A stretch of DNA of 64,000 bases from Paenibacillus sp. CF384 (GCF_900106745.1 NZ_FNNV01000004.1:186001-250000), one strand, 5' to 3'; shown: positions 27,213-35,280, counted from the stretch's first letter. A program made the numbers and translations. The notes: generated from the sequence alone by a model not told the origin.

Positions 27213-27247
27213 AGTCGGGCTGCCTGGAGAAGGCGGCTCGACTTTTT
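27213..27247 (+). terminator. Terminator after the ParM-like gene
   Basis: AGTCGGGCTGCCT pairs with AGGCGGCTCGACT with one internal mismatch and ends in TTTTT. Confidence 0.85.
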
Positions 27248-27386
27248 TAATTGGACAAGTAGTGCAGGGGGGAGGGGGGCAGCATATCCGGAGGTGAACG
27301 TATGTTTTCTCCCTAAGAAGCTCACCATGAGAGCTGCATTGCTACATAACACTCGCATGCTCGTAAAGTTGCTTCCCTTTGAATTG

Positions 27387-27569
27387 TAACGGTTGCCAGC
27401 GCGCTTAAACTCCCGATTTTCGGCATGCAGAAATTGTAACGGTTGCCAGAGAGGCTATTTCGCGAATTCGGAGTGTTTTATACTAGTAAAAGGATAAATA
27501 AGGCTTCTGGCAACCGTTAGAGAAAAAACAAAGCCAAAAATGACCAAATAAGCACTGTGGCAACCGTTA
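27387..27569. repeat. 183-bp four-box inverted repeat locus (GGTTGCC class)
   Basis: Boxes TAACGGTTGCCAGCGCGC... at 27387 and TAACGGTTGCCAGAGAGG... at 27437 read forward; AAATAAG...GGCAACCGTTA copies at 27496-27519 and 27546-27569 are reversed. Spacings of 50, 59 and 50 bp equal those at 16684 and 59513. Only the box core differs: GGTTGCC in place of GAACCG or GAATCG. Non-coding. Confidence 0.9.
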
Positions 27570-27777
27570 GAGCTCAGCCCACCTACTCCCACTCCAAGCT
27601 GGCAGGGGGATTGTTCTATGGATTCGCTGTATTATTACCCTTACCTAAGTGCGTGTTGCCGTCGCGGCATGCGGTGCTGGGTCACACTTCGGCGTACCTT
27701 CACTCGTTCATTTCAGCCTCCACTCACACAACCGTACAGCTGATATCCATATCCTTATCGGATTGCCTCCATTCGCC
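27570..27777. other. Gene-free stretch upstream of guaA
   Basis: Roughly 200 bp without repeats, dyads or a supported open frame. No guanine aptamer or PurBox was found here, unlike the leaders of the purine permease and purE. Confidence 0.4.
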
Positions 27778-27806
27778 TTGACTGTCACTTACCGCCTATA
27801 TATAAT
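27778..27806 (+). promoter_or_regulatory. Sigma-A-type promoter of guaA
   Basis: TTGACT at 27778-27783 and TATAAT at 27801-27806 with exactly 17 bp between them. The start codon is 34 bp further on, leaving a short leader with no room for a riboswitch. Confidence 0.8.
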
Positions 27807-27839
27807 TGACACAATGATTTGAGGGAGGCTTTATAAAAA

Positions 27840-29378
27840 GTGGACAAGCCAAATGAATTGATCGTCGTCCTCGATTTCGGCGGACAGTACAACCAGTTAA
27901 TTGCAAGACGTATCCGGGATTTGGGTGTATACAGCGAAATGCTGCCATACAATACTTCGGTGGAACGGATCCGCGAGCTGCAGCCGAAAGGCATCGTGTT
28001 CTCGGGAGGACCCGCAAGTGTGTATGAAGAGAAATCTCCGCTTGTAGACCCTGCGATTTATGATTTGGGATTGCCAATCTTCGGTATTTGCTACGGCATG
28101 CAGCTGATTGCGCACCAGCTTGACGGTAAAGTTGAGCGTGCAGGCAAACGCGAATACGGCAAAGCTGACGTAGAGTTCATCGCGGGCAGCGAGCTTGTGA
28201 AGGATCTCGACAGCAAACAAACCGTATGGATGAGCCACGGCGACCATGTAGTGGAATTGCCGACAGGCTTCCGCGTTGATGCGAGCACGGACCATGCGCC
28301 GATCGCGGCGATGAGTAATCCGGATCGCAAAGTATTCGCGGTTCAATTCCATCCGGAAGTGCGTCACTCCGTACAAGGGAACGAAATGATTCGCAACTTC
28401 CTCTATAACGTGTGCGGCTGCGAAGGCAACTGGAGCATGACTACGTTTATTGATGACACGATCCGTGATATCCGTGCGCAAGTGGGCAATGGCAAAGTGC
28501 TTTGCGCACTGTCCGGCGGCGTGGATTCCTCTGTTGTAGCGATTTTGCTGCACAAAGCAATCGGCGACCAGCTGACTTGTATGTTTATCGATCATGGCTT
28601 GCTGCGTAAAGACGAAGCAGAAGGCGTTATGGAAACGTTCGTAGGCAAGTTCGATATGAAGGTTGTCAAAATCGATGCTAAAGAGCGCTTCATGGGCAAG
28701 CTGAAAGGCGTCGACGATCCGGAGCAGAAGCGTAAAATCATCGGCAACGAGTTCATCTACGTGTTCCAAGAGGAATCCGCGAAATTCGATGATTTCGAAT
28801 TCTTGGCACAAGGCACTCTTTACACCGATATCGTGGAGAGCGGTACGGCTACTGCACAAACGATCAAGTCGCATCACAATGTCGGCGGCTTGCCGGAAGA
28901 TATTAAATTCAAGCTCGTTGAACCGCTGAAGACGTTGTTCAAGGATGAGGTTCGTAAAGTCGGCGAAGAATGCGGTCTGCCTGAAGCTATCGTATGGCGT
29001 CAGCCGTTCCCAGGCCCGGGTCTTGCGATCCGCGTGCTTGGCGAAGTAACCGAAGAGAAGCTGAAGATCGTTCGCGATTCCGATGCAATCCTGCGTGATG
29101 AAATTGCCAAAGCAGGTCTTGACCGCGAAATTTGGCAGTACTTCACAGCATTGCCTAACATGAAGAGCGTTGGCGTTATGGGCGACGCGCGTACGTATTC
29201 GTACACGGTCGGTATCCGCGCCGTTACGTCCATCGACGGTATGACTGCTGACTGGGCGCGTATCCCTTGGGACGTGCTCGAGAAGATCTCCGTACGTATC
29301 GTCAACGAAGTGGACAACGTTAACCGTATCGTTTATGATGTGACGTCGAAGCCGCCGGCTACGATTGAGTGGGAATAG
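27840..29378 (+). CDS. guaA: GMP synthase (glutamine-hydrolysing)
   Basis: Converts XMP to GMP. The 512-residue enzyme has an N-terminal class I glutamine amidotransferase (nucleophile in GICYGMQLI near residue 83, His in QFHPEV) and a PP-loop ATP pyrophosphatase domain ([11 protein letters not shown] near residue 223), ending in the dimerisation domain with [10 protein letters not shown]. Start is GTG 27840 behind GAGGGAGG. It is separate from the pur operon 12 kb downstream but in the same direction, with the purine permease between them. Confidence 0.97.
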   Translation: MDKPNELIVVLDFGGQYNQLIARRIRDLGVYSEMLPYNTSVERIRELQPKGIVFSGGPASVYEEKSPLVDPAIYDLGLPIFGICYGMQLIAHQLDGKVERAGKREYGKADVEFIAGSELVKDLDSKQTVWMSHGDHVVELPTGFRVDASTDHAPIAAMSNPDRKVFAVQFHPEVRHSVQGNEMIRNFLYNVCGCEGNWSMTTFIDDTIRDIRAQVGNGKVLCALSGGVDSSVVAILLHKAIGDQLTCMFIDHGLLRKDEAEGVMETFVGKFDMKVVKIDAKERFMGKLKGVDDPEQKRKIIGNEFIYVFQEESAKFDDFEFLAQGTLYTDIVESGTATAQTIKSHHNVGGLPEDIKFKLVEPLKTLFKDEVRKVGEECGLPEAIVWRQPFPGPGLAIRVLGEVTEEKLKIVRDSDAILRDEIAKAGLDREIWQYFTALPNMKSVGVMGDARTYSYTVGIRAVTSIDGMTADWARIPWDVLEKISVRIVNEVDNVNRIVYDVTSKPPATIEWE

Positions 29379-29393
29379 ATTGCACGATCCAAT

Positions 29394-29439
29394 ACTCCTT
29401 TCTATCTGCGTTAAATCGCGGTAGAAGGGAGTTTTTTTA
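29394..29439 (+). terminator. Terminator after guaA
   Basis: ACTCCTTTCTATCTGCG pairs with CGCGGTAGAAGGGAGT followed by seven T. Confidence 0.9.
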
Positions 29440-29554
29440 TGACCAACATAAAGATTGGATCAAAATGGTTTATGTATCCAAAGTAATGAGATAGAATCCT
29501 AATATGAAATCCATTAGCAGTCATCATATATGATTCCAGCGGGAGGTTTATTGT

Positions 29555-30616
29555 GTGATTAAAAGTAAAGTGGGAATAACTGCACTGATCGTAGTGGGCA
29601 TGACGCTCGCGGCAGGTGCAGGAGCGTACGCAGCAACGAAGATGAGCTTGGTTGTAAATGGTAAGAAGTCAACGGTAGAACCGGTATCGATCAAAGGGGT
29701 TACTTACGTTCCTATTCGCTCCGCCGCTGAGATGCTCGGTGCAACTGTCAACTACAATTCCTCATCGAATTCAGTCGTGATTACGAGCAAGCCCGAAAAG
29801 TCACCATTAGGCGATGCGGGCAATCAAGCGGTTGGTTCCGTTAACGGCACATCGATTACAAGGAACCAGCTGTACACGGAGATGGCTGCGGTTGGCGGCG
29901 CGCACACGTTGGACAACCTCATTCAAGATGAACTTATTAAACAAGCGGCGAATAAAAAAGGAATCGTAATCAGCGATGCAGATGTGGATGCGGAAATAGA
30001 GAAAATCAAGAAACGCTTCCCTTCTGAAGCAGAATTTGAATCTGCTCTGCAGCAAGCAGGCATGACGCTTGATGATTTGAAGAAGCAAACCCCGATGCAG
30101 CTTCGCATTCGCAAGCTTGTCGAGCCGAGCGTGAAGGTGACTGACGAACAAGTGAAACAATTTTTCACGCAAAATAAAGCTGAATTCGATGAGCCGGAGC
30201 AGGTAAAAGCATCGCATATCCTGGTCGCGACGAAAGCAGAAGCTGACGAAATTCTGAAGCAGCTGAAAGCAGGAGCGGATTTTGCAAAGCTTGCGAAAGA
30301 GAAATCAACGGACGTAGGCAGCGGAAGCTCCGGCGGGGATCTTGGTTACTTTGGCAAAGGGGACATGGTTCCTGAGTTTGAAACAGCAGCGTTCGCGCTT
30401 AAAGTTGGCGAGCTAAGTGGACCGGTTAAATCGGAGTATGGTTATCACATCATCAAATTAACCGACCACAAGGCAGCGAAGGTAGCGACATTCGATGAGA
30501 AAAAAGCGGAGATCCGGGAACAACTGATCAGCCAGAAGGTTGCCGAACTTTCCCCTGGGCTGCTGGAAGAGTTAAAGGCCAAGGCGCAAATTACGAATAC
30601 GCTAATAGGAAAGTAG
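29555..30616 (+). CDS. PrsA-like foldase with a copper-amine-oxidase-type N-domain
   Basis: 353-residue secreted peptidyl-prolyl isomerase. Signal peptide residues 1-26 with cleavage at AYA-AT; no lipobox, so unlike PrsA it is probably not a lipoprotein. Residues ~30-80 are a CuAO_N1-type stalk domain (VNGKKSTVEPVSIKGVTYVP, then VVITSKPE), a wall-associated fold common in Paenibacillus. A SurA/PrsA chaperone region follows, then a parvulin domain (VKASHILVATKAEADEI, GGDLGYFGKGDMVPEFE, EYGYHIIKLTDH). GTG 29555 follows GGGAGG. Likely folds exported proteins near the wall. Confidence 0.92.
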   Translation: MIKSKVGITALIVVGMTLAAGAGAYAATKMSLVVNGKKSTVEPVSIKGVTYVPIRSAAEMLGATVNYNSSSNSVVITSKPEKSPLGDAGNQAVGSVNGTSITRNQLYTEMAAVGGAHTLDNLIQDELIKQAANKKGIVISDADVDAEIEKIKKRFPSEAEFESALQQAGMTLDDLKKQTPMQLRIRKLVEPSVKVTDEQVKQFFTQNKAEFDEPEQVKASHILVATKAEADEILKQLKAGADFAKLAKEKSTDVGSGSSGGDLGYFGKGDMVPEFETAAFALKVGELSGPVKSEYGYHIIKLTDHKAAKVATFDEKKAEIREQLISQKVAELSPGLLEELKAKAQITNTLIGK

Positions 30617-30637
30617 CGGAGTAAGGTGATCCCATAG

Positions 30638-30670
30638 CCGAGAGTTCGAATTTTGAACTCTCGGTTTTTT
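30638..30670 (+). terminator. Terminator after the foldase gene
   Basis: CCGAGAGTTC pairs perfectly with GAACTCTCGG and runs into TTTTTTT. The arm GAGAGTTC resembles the GAGAGTCG boxes of the repeat array that follows. Confidence 0.9.
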
Positions 30671-30687
30671 TATGATGTTTTTGTCGC

Positions 30688-30970
30688 CTCCGCCCAAATG
30701 CAGCTGAGAGTCGCAAAAGCCGACTCTCAGCACGAAAACTAACCAGAAAGTGAAGTTGGCGGCCGCTGAGAGTCGGATAAACCAACTCTCGACAGCCAAA
30801 CTCCGCCTAAATGCTGCTGAGAGTCGCAAAAGCCGACTCTCAGCACGAAAACTAACCAGAAAGCGAAGTTGGCGGCCGTCGAGAGTCGGATAAACCAACT
30901 CTCAGCGGCCAAACTCCGCCTAAATGCTGCTGAGAGTCGCAAAAGCCGACTCTCAGCACGGAAACTAACC
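30688..30970. repeat. 113-bp tandem repeat with palindromic GAGAGTCG boxes
   Basis: About 2.5 copies of a 113-bp unit. Each unit contains two 23-nt palindromic boxes (GAGAGTCG-N7-CGACTCTC and GAGAGT-N11-ACTCTC). Box starts are 30706, 30768, 30819, 30881 and 30932, so spacings alternate 62 and 51 bp. The spacers repeat too and include AAAACTAACC. Lies between the convergent foldase and AraC genes. Confidence 0.9.
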
Positions 30971-30987
30971 TAACCATACTGTCGTAG

Positions 30988-31434
30988 TCGGCGCCGTAAG
31001 CGGTTATTCCGCTAAAGGAGAGTAGTTTGTTCGGTTTTGCTTGCTGTTAGCGGCTATTCCGCTTACAGAGCAGGCAAGTAGGAGATTGGGGTTAGTTTTA
31101 CAAGAATGTCGGCGCTATAAGCGGCTATTCCGCTAAAGGAGTGAAGTTTGTTCGGTTTTGCATGCTCTAAGCGACTATACAGCTTACAGAGCGGGTAAGT
31201 AGGAGATTGAGGTTAGTTTTTCAAGAATATCGGCGCCGTAAGCGGCTATTCCGCTTATGGAGTGAAGTTTGTTCGGTTTTGCTTGCTGTAAGCGACTATA
31301 CAGCTTACAGAGCGGGCAAGTAGGAGATAGGGGTTAGTTTTACAAGAATGTCGGCGCTGTAAGCGGCTATTCCGCTAAAGGAGTGAAGATTGTTCGGTTT
31401 TACCTGCTGTAAGCGACTATATCGCTTACAGCTC
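30988..31434. repeat. 121-bp tandem repeat with AAGCGGCTATTCCGCTT boxes
   Basis: Units begin at 30988, 31109, 31230 and 31351, an exact 121-bp period over about 3.7 copies. Each has two near-palindromic boxes (TAAGCGGCTATTCCGCTTA and TAAGCGACTATACAGCTTA types) starting at 30997, 31047, 31118, 31168, 31239, 31289, 31360 and 31410, i.e. spacings alternating 50 and 71 bp. The last box contains the stop codon of the minus-strand AraC gene. Confidence 0.92.
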
Positions 31435-32343
31435 CAAAACGGGGACGAGAGCCTCGAGTTCCCCGTCCTCGCCCTCCGAGCTATTCCGATAGCCCCCAGG
31501 AGTCAGCGATGTGATTTGTTTGAAGGTTTTAGAGAAATGCGAAGCATTGGCGAAGCCGCAATAGTCGGCGATTACCTCGAGATGCAGATCGGTGGAGCGG
31601 AGCAGCTCTTGTGCTTTGCCGACTCGCATGCCAACGAGGTAGCTGTGCGGTGGCTCGCCGAAGACTTGTTTGAATATGAGGCAGAAATGGGATTCCGAGT
31701 AGCCGATATGCTGCGCCATGTCAGCGATGCTTAGCGGTGCCGACAGATTGGAGGATAAATAAGCTTCCATGCGCGCTTTGAACCGGTGCTCGTAGTAATC
31801 ACTGGTCGGACTTTGGCGGTCGCTGCTGCCAATGAGCTGAATCAGTAGTTCCATCGCCAATTGCTGGACCCGTATCATGCTGATCACGTCGTGATTTTTG
31901 AAATTATCGATCATTTGCATGAGAGTTTGTTTCAGCTTCTTCGCGTTCTCAGGAACGATAATCGGCGGGAGCTGGGCCATTCCCAATTCATCCAGCCGCG
32001 GCTGCAGCAGCTCGGCATATTTGGTCAGCGTCGTCATGCCGGGCGTGGTGACGAAGCTCTGTTCGCGAAGCGGATTATAGAAGAAATCCAGATGAGCGTT
32101 CGGGACGACGCAATCGCCGTAACCTTGCGTCGTAAACAGCAGTCCAGGTTGGATTAACGCAAATTCCCCCTCCAGCAGCTCATACTCCTTCCCCTCAATT
32201 GTCAGCACGTAGCGTCCCTTGTCCAAATACAGAAACAAGTAGTCGAGCAGCCGCCTCGGCCCTTGAAAGAAATCAGACCGCTCGAAGGTATAGCACAGCC
32301 GAACATGTGGAGATACGTGAATCATATTATCCTTCAATTCCAT
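31426..32343 (-). CDS. AraC family transcriptional regulator
   Basis: 305 residues: N-terminal cupin-like sensing domain (residues ~15-150) and C-terminal double HTH (from ~190) with LSIADMAQHIGYSESHFCLIF and the family end IADYCGFANASHFSKTFKQ before LTPGGYR. This is the sugar-responsive AraC type. It is divergent from a zinc dehydrogenase and a Gfo/Idh/MocA gene, which it probably controls. The TAA stop (31428-31426) lies in the last box of the 121-bp repeat, so the last few residues (VPVLEL) adjoin repeat-derived DNA. Confidence 0.92.
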   Translation of the reverse strand: MELKDNMIHVSPHVRLCYTFERSDFFQGPRRLLDYLFLYLDKGRYVLTIEGKEYELLEGEFALIQPGLLFTTQGYGDCVVPNAHLDFFYNPLREQSFVTTPGMTTLTKYAELLQPRLDELGMAQLPPIIVPENAKKLKQTLMQMIDNFKNHDVISMIRVQQLAMELLIQLIGSSDRQSPTSDYYEHRFKARMEAYLSSNLSAPLSIADMAQHIGYSESHFCLIFKQVFGEPPHSYLVGMRVGKAQELLRSTDLHLEVIADYCGFANASHFSKTFKQITSLTPGGYRNSSEGEDGELEALVPVLEL

Positions 32344-32498
32344 CCCGGACGCCCTTTCATTTGCTTATAGAAATAAGTGTTTTAGACAATAAGATCATGA
32401 ATTCATGTAAGGAAAATCACGTTCAATATTATATCATTATTCGTATATTGAAGCATATTCACAATAACTTTTGGCGGCATATAGGAGGAGATTTGACA
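32344..32498. promoter_or_regulatory. Divergent control region araC-type / dehydrogenase
   Basis: 155-bp AT-rich region between divergent starts, expected to hold both promoters and the AraC-family operator. No unambiguous direct repeats could be picked by eye. Confidence 0.4.
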
Positions 32499-33533
32499 AT
32501 GGAAAACACTGGTGCAATTGGAACGATGACGGTCCCGATTTTTGCAGGGGGAGGGCGAATTGAATATGGGGTCAAAGACATCCCGGTGCCCGGTCCCGGC
32601 CAGCTGCTTTTGAAGGTCAAAGCGAACGCTTTGTGCGGTTCGGATCGCGGACAATTCGAGCATGGAACTCAAGTCGTGCCAGGGCATGAGGCAGCCGGCA
32701 TAGTTATTACTGCTGGAGCGGGCACAACTACACGCGAAGGTGCGCATGGCGTTGTTTTCCTCATGGATTTCTGCAGAGCATGCCGGAATTGCAAGTCGGG
32801 TTTCACGAATCTATGCCTCCATAAACGGGCGGATTACGGTTTCTCGCATGATGGCGGCTATGCGCCTTATATGCTGGTGAACGAAAATGTCTTTTTTGAA
32901 ATAGACGCTTCACTTCCGATGGCGGAAGCCACGATGCTGCTGGATATTATGGGGACCGGGGGACATGCCATCCAGCGCGGCCTTCAAGTGCTCCCGCACA
33001 TTGGTTCAGCGGTTATTGCCGGCGCCGGTCCAATCGGACTTGGCGTTCTGGCGATGGCGAAGCTGCTCCTGGGCGAGGAAACGCCTGTATTCATCATGGA
33101 TTACAACGAATACCGTCTTCAATTGGCGGAGCGAATGGGGGCGGTTCCTGTCTACCTTGGCCGTGAGAGTGTTCGTGAGCGGTTGGACGCGATGCAGTTC
33201 GAAGGTGTTGATTTGGCCGTAGATACTAGTGGCAGAACGGTTGCGCGCCAAGCCGCACTCAACTGTCTAAACAAGCCAGGTGCACTCGTATGCGTAGGAC
33301 ATGGTGAGGAACTGCATCTAAACGTTTCCGGCGATTTGATCGCGACCGAGCGGACGGTGCTTGGCAGCGAGTATTTCCGGTATCAGGATTTGGCAGACAA
33401 TCATGAACGGCTCTTAGCGAACCTGCCCTATCTCAAGCAAATCATTACGCATCGATTCCCGCAGAGTAAACTTCAAGAAGCGTATGAGCTATTTTTCCAA
33501 GGAAATACCGGAAAGGTGATCGTCGAACAATGA
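32499..33533 (+). CDS. Zinc-dependent medium-chain dehydrogenase
   Basis: 344-residue MDR alcohol/polyol dehydrogenase. Catalytic zinc region NALCGSDRGQFE and VPGHEAAG, four structural-zinc cysteines in FCRACRNCKSGFTNLC, and the nucleotide fold around AVIAGAGPIGLGVLAM. The open frame runs back to 32199, but GGAGGAG just ahead of ATG 32499 sets the start. Its stop overlaps the Gfo/Idh/MocA start (ATGA). With that partner and the AraC regulator it suggests oxidation of a sugar alcohol or cyclitol; substrate unknown. Confidence 0.93.
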   Translation: MENTGAIGTMTVPIFAGGGRIEYGVKDIPVPGPGQLLLKVKANALCGSDRGQFEHGTQVVPGHEAAGIVITAGAGTTTREGAHGVVFLMDFCRACRNCKSGFTNLCLHKRADYGFSHDGGYAPYMLVNENVFFEIDASLPMAEATMLLDIMGTGGHAIQRGLQVLPHIGSAVIAGAGPIGLGVLAMAKLLLGEETPVFIMDYNEYRLQLAERMGAVPVYLGRESVRERLDAMQFEGVDLAVDTSGRTVARQAALNCLNKPGALVCVGHGEELHLNVSGDLIATERTVLGSEYFRYQDLADNHERLLANLPYLKQIITHRFPQSKLQEAYELFFQGNTGKVIVEQ

Positions 33534-34525
33534 GCGAGACGAAGAAAGTCAAAGTAGCACTTGTCGGCACAGGCGGTTGGGGAAGGCAGCATGCCAGAAT
33601 TTTCGACGCCCATGACAATGTTGAGTTCTGCGCGCTGGTAGGACGCAATCCGGAGAAAGCGAGGGAGCGTGCCGAACAGTTTCACACGACACCGTACACC
33701 GACCTCGCCGTTATGCTGGAGAAGGAACAGCCTGACTTGGTCAGCCTATGCCTGCCGAATCAGGGGCATTTCGAAACGACGCTTCAAGTTATTCAGGCAG
33801 GCGTGCCGCTACTTGTGGAGAAGCCCTTGGTGTTCTCCTTGCGAGAAGCGGATATTCTGTTGAACGAAGCAGACAAGCGAGGTTTGTTCTTTGCGATCAA
33901 CTTCAATCATCGGTATGCCAAGCCTGTCCAACTGGCACGTGAAGCGATTGACGCAGGGCGGCTGGGACAATTGACTTTCGCATCGTGGCGCTTCGGCGGG
34001 GACGGTTCGAGCACGCATCCGCATGCAAATCTCATCGAGACGCAATGCCACGGTTTCGACATGCTGGAGCATCTATGCGGCCCAATCGAAGCGGTGTCGG
34101 CCGAGATGTCCGACTTGACCCAGGGAGGCTTCCGGACGTTAGCCCTTGCCTTGAAATTCAGCAGCGGCGCGGTTGGCACGCTCATCGGTACTTACGATTC
34201 TTCTTACGCATATCCGGACACGCATCGTGTGGAGCTGGACGGTACGAATGGACGGGTCGTCATTCACGATACGGTCAAGAAGTATACGTTCCATCCTTCA
34301 GGGAGCGAGCTGGGCGAAACCTGGGAGGCGGGATACTTCAACGATGTCGATCGCCAGTTCCATCTCACGATGGATAAACATGTGGATGCCATGCTGGCAG
34401 CATTCATGGCTAAGCAGCAGCCTCCCATTCATGCAGCAGCCGGGTACCGCGCTTTGGCTATCACCGATGCGGCCATTCGTTCGTTTGAAAGTGGCAGACG
34501 AGTGAAGGTGGAGTCCGCTCATTGA
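33530..34525 (+). CDS. Gfo/Idh/MocA family oxidoreductase
   Basis: 331-residue NAD(P)-dependent sugar or inositol oxidoreductase. Rossmann motif VALVGTGGWGRQHARI at the N-terminus, the family EKPLVF lysine motif near residue 96, and the GFDMLEHLCGP region carrying the conserved catalytic-site His/Asp neighbourhood. Translationally coupled to the zinc dehydrogenase by a four-base overlap. No transporter or kinase is nearby, so the pathway cannot be completed from this window. Confidence 0.92.
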   Translation: MSETKKVKVALVGTGGWGRQHARIFDAHDNVEFCALVGRNPEKARERAEQFHTTPYTDLAVMLEKEQPDLVSLCLPNQGHFETTLQVIQAGVPLLVEKPLVFSLREADILLNEADKRGLFFAINFNHRYAKPVQLAREAIDAGRLGQLTFASWRFGGDGSSTHPHANLIETQCHGFDMLEHLCGPIEAVSAEMSDLTQGGFRTLALALKFSSGAVGTLIGTYDSSYAYPDTHRVELDGTNGRVVIHDTVKKYTFHPSGSELGETWEAGYFNDVDRQFHLTMDKHVDAMLAAFMAKQQPPIHAAAGYRALAITDAAIRSFESGRRVKVESAH

Positions 34526-34626
34526 CCTCGCCGTATAAAATTTTGGCCCCCCAAGGCAGCAGCCTACGCGGCTAACGCCCTTAACGCATAGGCTACTATC
34601 AGCTAACGAAACAAGGGGTAATCCAA

Positions 34627-34842
34627 ATGGCGAAAGCAACACGTAGCAACAAGGAGTTGAATGAGTTATCTGCGGATGACCTTGCTTTATGGGCGGCGAT
34701 CATTCTGGTTGTCGGGGACTTGTTTGGGTTGCTTGCCGTGCTGAAAGCCAGAACAGAGAAAGAGGAATTATTAGAATCCCCACGCATCATGAAGAAGGAG
34801 CGCTCCGCAAATGCCGGAACAAAAGCAGATTACAGCCGATGA
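34627..34842 (+). CDS. Small single-span membrane protein (first of a pair)
   Basis: 71 residues: a charged N-terminus with ELSADDLALW, one hydrophobic helix (about residues 22-41, containing IILVVGDLFGLLAVL) and a basic, polar tail. No family recognised. AAGGGG is upstream of ATG 34627. The pattern 'SADDLA - helix - acidic/basic tail' is shared with the shorter protein encoded at 34811, which overlaps it by 32 bp in another frame. The pair looks like a duplicated small-membrane-protein gene. Confidence 0.7.
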   Translation: MAKATRSNKELNELSADDLALWAAIILVVGDLFGLLAVLKARTEKEELLESPRIMKKERSANAGTKADYSR

Positions 34843-34981
34843 TCTCGCCAAAATTTCCTCTACTCTTGCCATTATTGGCTATGGCATAGGGATTCTTGCA
34901 CTTGAAAAAGCCGATTCGGAGAAACGAAGCCAACAGAAGATGTCGGCAGCCATAAAGCAGTTAATGAAACGCTTTGGCTAG
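34811..34981 (+). CDS. Small single-span membrane protein (second of a pair)
   Basis: 56 residues, MPEQKQITADDLAKISS..., with one hydrophobic helix (about 18-31: LAIIGYGIGILAL) and a Lys/Arg/Gln-rich tail ending KRFG. AAGGAG lies ten bases before ATG 34811. It shares the ITADDLA/LSADDLA start, helix position and charged tail with the preceding protein. Function unknown; toxin, phage holin-like or membrane-scaffold roles are all only guesses. Confidence 0.65.
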   Translation: MPEQKQITADDLAKISSTLAIIGYGIGILALEKADSEKRSQQKMSAAIKQLMKRFG

Positions 34982-35061
34982 CATCTTGGTGGACGAGCAG
35001 AAGCATGCGACAAGGCACAAAGGAAAGTGTTTTCCGCTTTATAAGGACAATTACCTAATTT

Positions 35062-35073
35062 GCAAACGTTTGC
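35062..35073. promoter_or_regulatory. Perfect 12-bp palindrome upstream of the permease promoter
   Basis: GCAAACGTTTGC ends three bases before the -35 element. It has the CG-centred form of LacI/CcpA-family operators (catabolite-responsive elements resemble TG-N-AAACG-TTT-N-CA). The regulator is inferred, not shown. Confidence 0.5.
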
Positions 35074-35075
35074 CA

Positions 35076-35105
35076 TTGACAGGCTCAGGAGTTCCTCGCT
35101 AAAAT
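35076..35105 (+). promoter_or_regulatory. Sigma-A-type promoter of the purine permease gene
   Basis: TTGACA at 35076-35081 and TAAAAT at 35100-35105 with 18 bp between. The aptamer begins about 28 bp after the expected start. Confidence 0.75.
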
Positions 35106-35138
35106 ATTCACAGATCAATACAAACAGAAACAGCATAT

Positions 35139-35212
35139 CTTTTCGTATAATCTCAAGAATCGGCTTGAGAGTCTCTACGAGGTCACCGTAATGACCTGTC
35201 TACGAGAAGCAA
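35139..35212 (+). ncRNA. Purine (guanine-class) riboswitch aptamer
   Basis: Typical three-way junction: P1 strands TTTCGTA / TACGAGAA, the conserved TATAATC after P1, P2 arms CTCAAG/CTTGAG, the GTCTCTACGAGG J2/3 region, P3 loop with CCGTAATG, and J3/1 GTCTACGA. The base before TA in J3/1 is C, which marks guanine/hypoxanthine specificity rather than adenine (U). It precedes the purine permease gene; ligand binding should favour termination. Confidence 0.92.
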
Positions 35213-35260
35213 GACAGAAGTAAGGCGCTGATGGGTCATATCGCGCCTTCTTGTCTTGTT
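35211..35260 (+). terminator. First hairpin of the permease leader
   Basis: AAGACAGAAGTAAGGCGC pairs with GCGCCTTCTTGTCTT, followed by a weak GTTTTG tail. Its 5' arm starts at the end of aptamer P1, so it could be part of the switching expression platform. Confidence 0.55.
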
Positions 35261-35280
35261 TTGCGTGGAACCTAGGGAGA

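Noticed and set aside
27195-27839. Guanine riboswitch upstream of guaA
   Set aside because: No TATAATC/CTAC junction words or P2-P3 arms were found, and the promoter lies only 34 bp before the start codon.
30688-31434. Possible CRISPR array
   Set aside because: The intervals between boxes are themselves repeated, box lengths and spacings alternate, and no cas gene is in the window. It is tandem duplication, not repeat-spacer.
35062-35073. Enterobacterial-type PurR operator
   Set aside because: The word matches the E. coli PurR box core, but Firmicutes regulate purines through an unrelated PurR; kept only as a generic LacI/CcpA-like palindrome.
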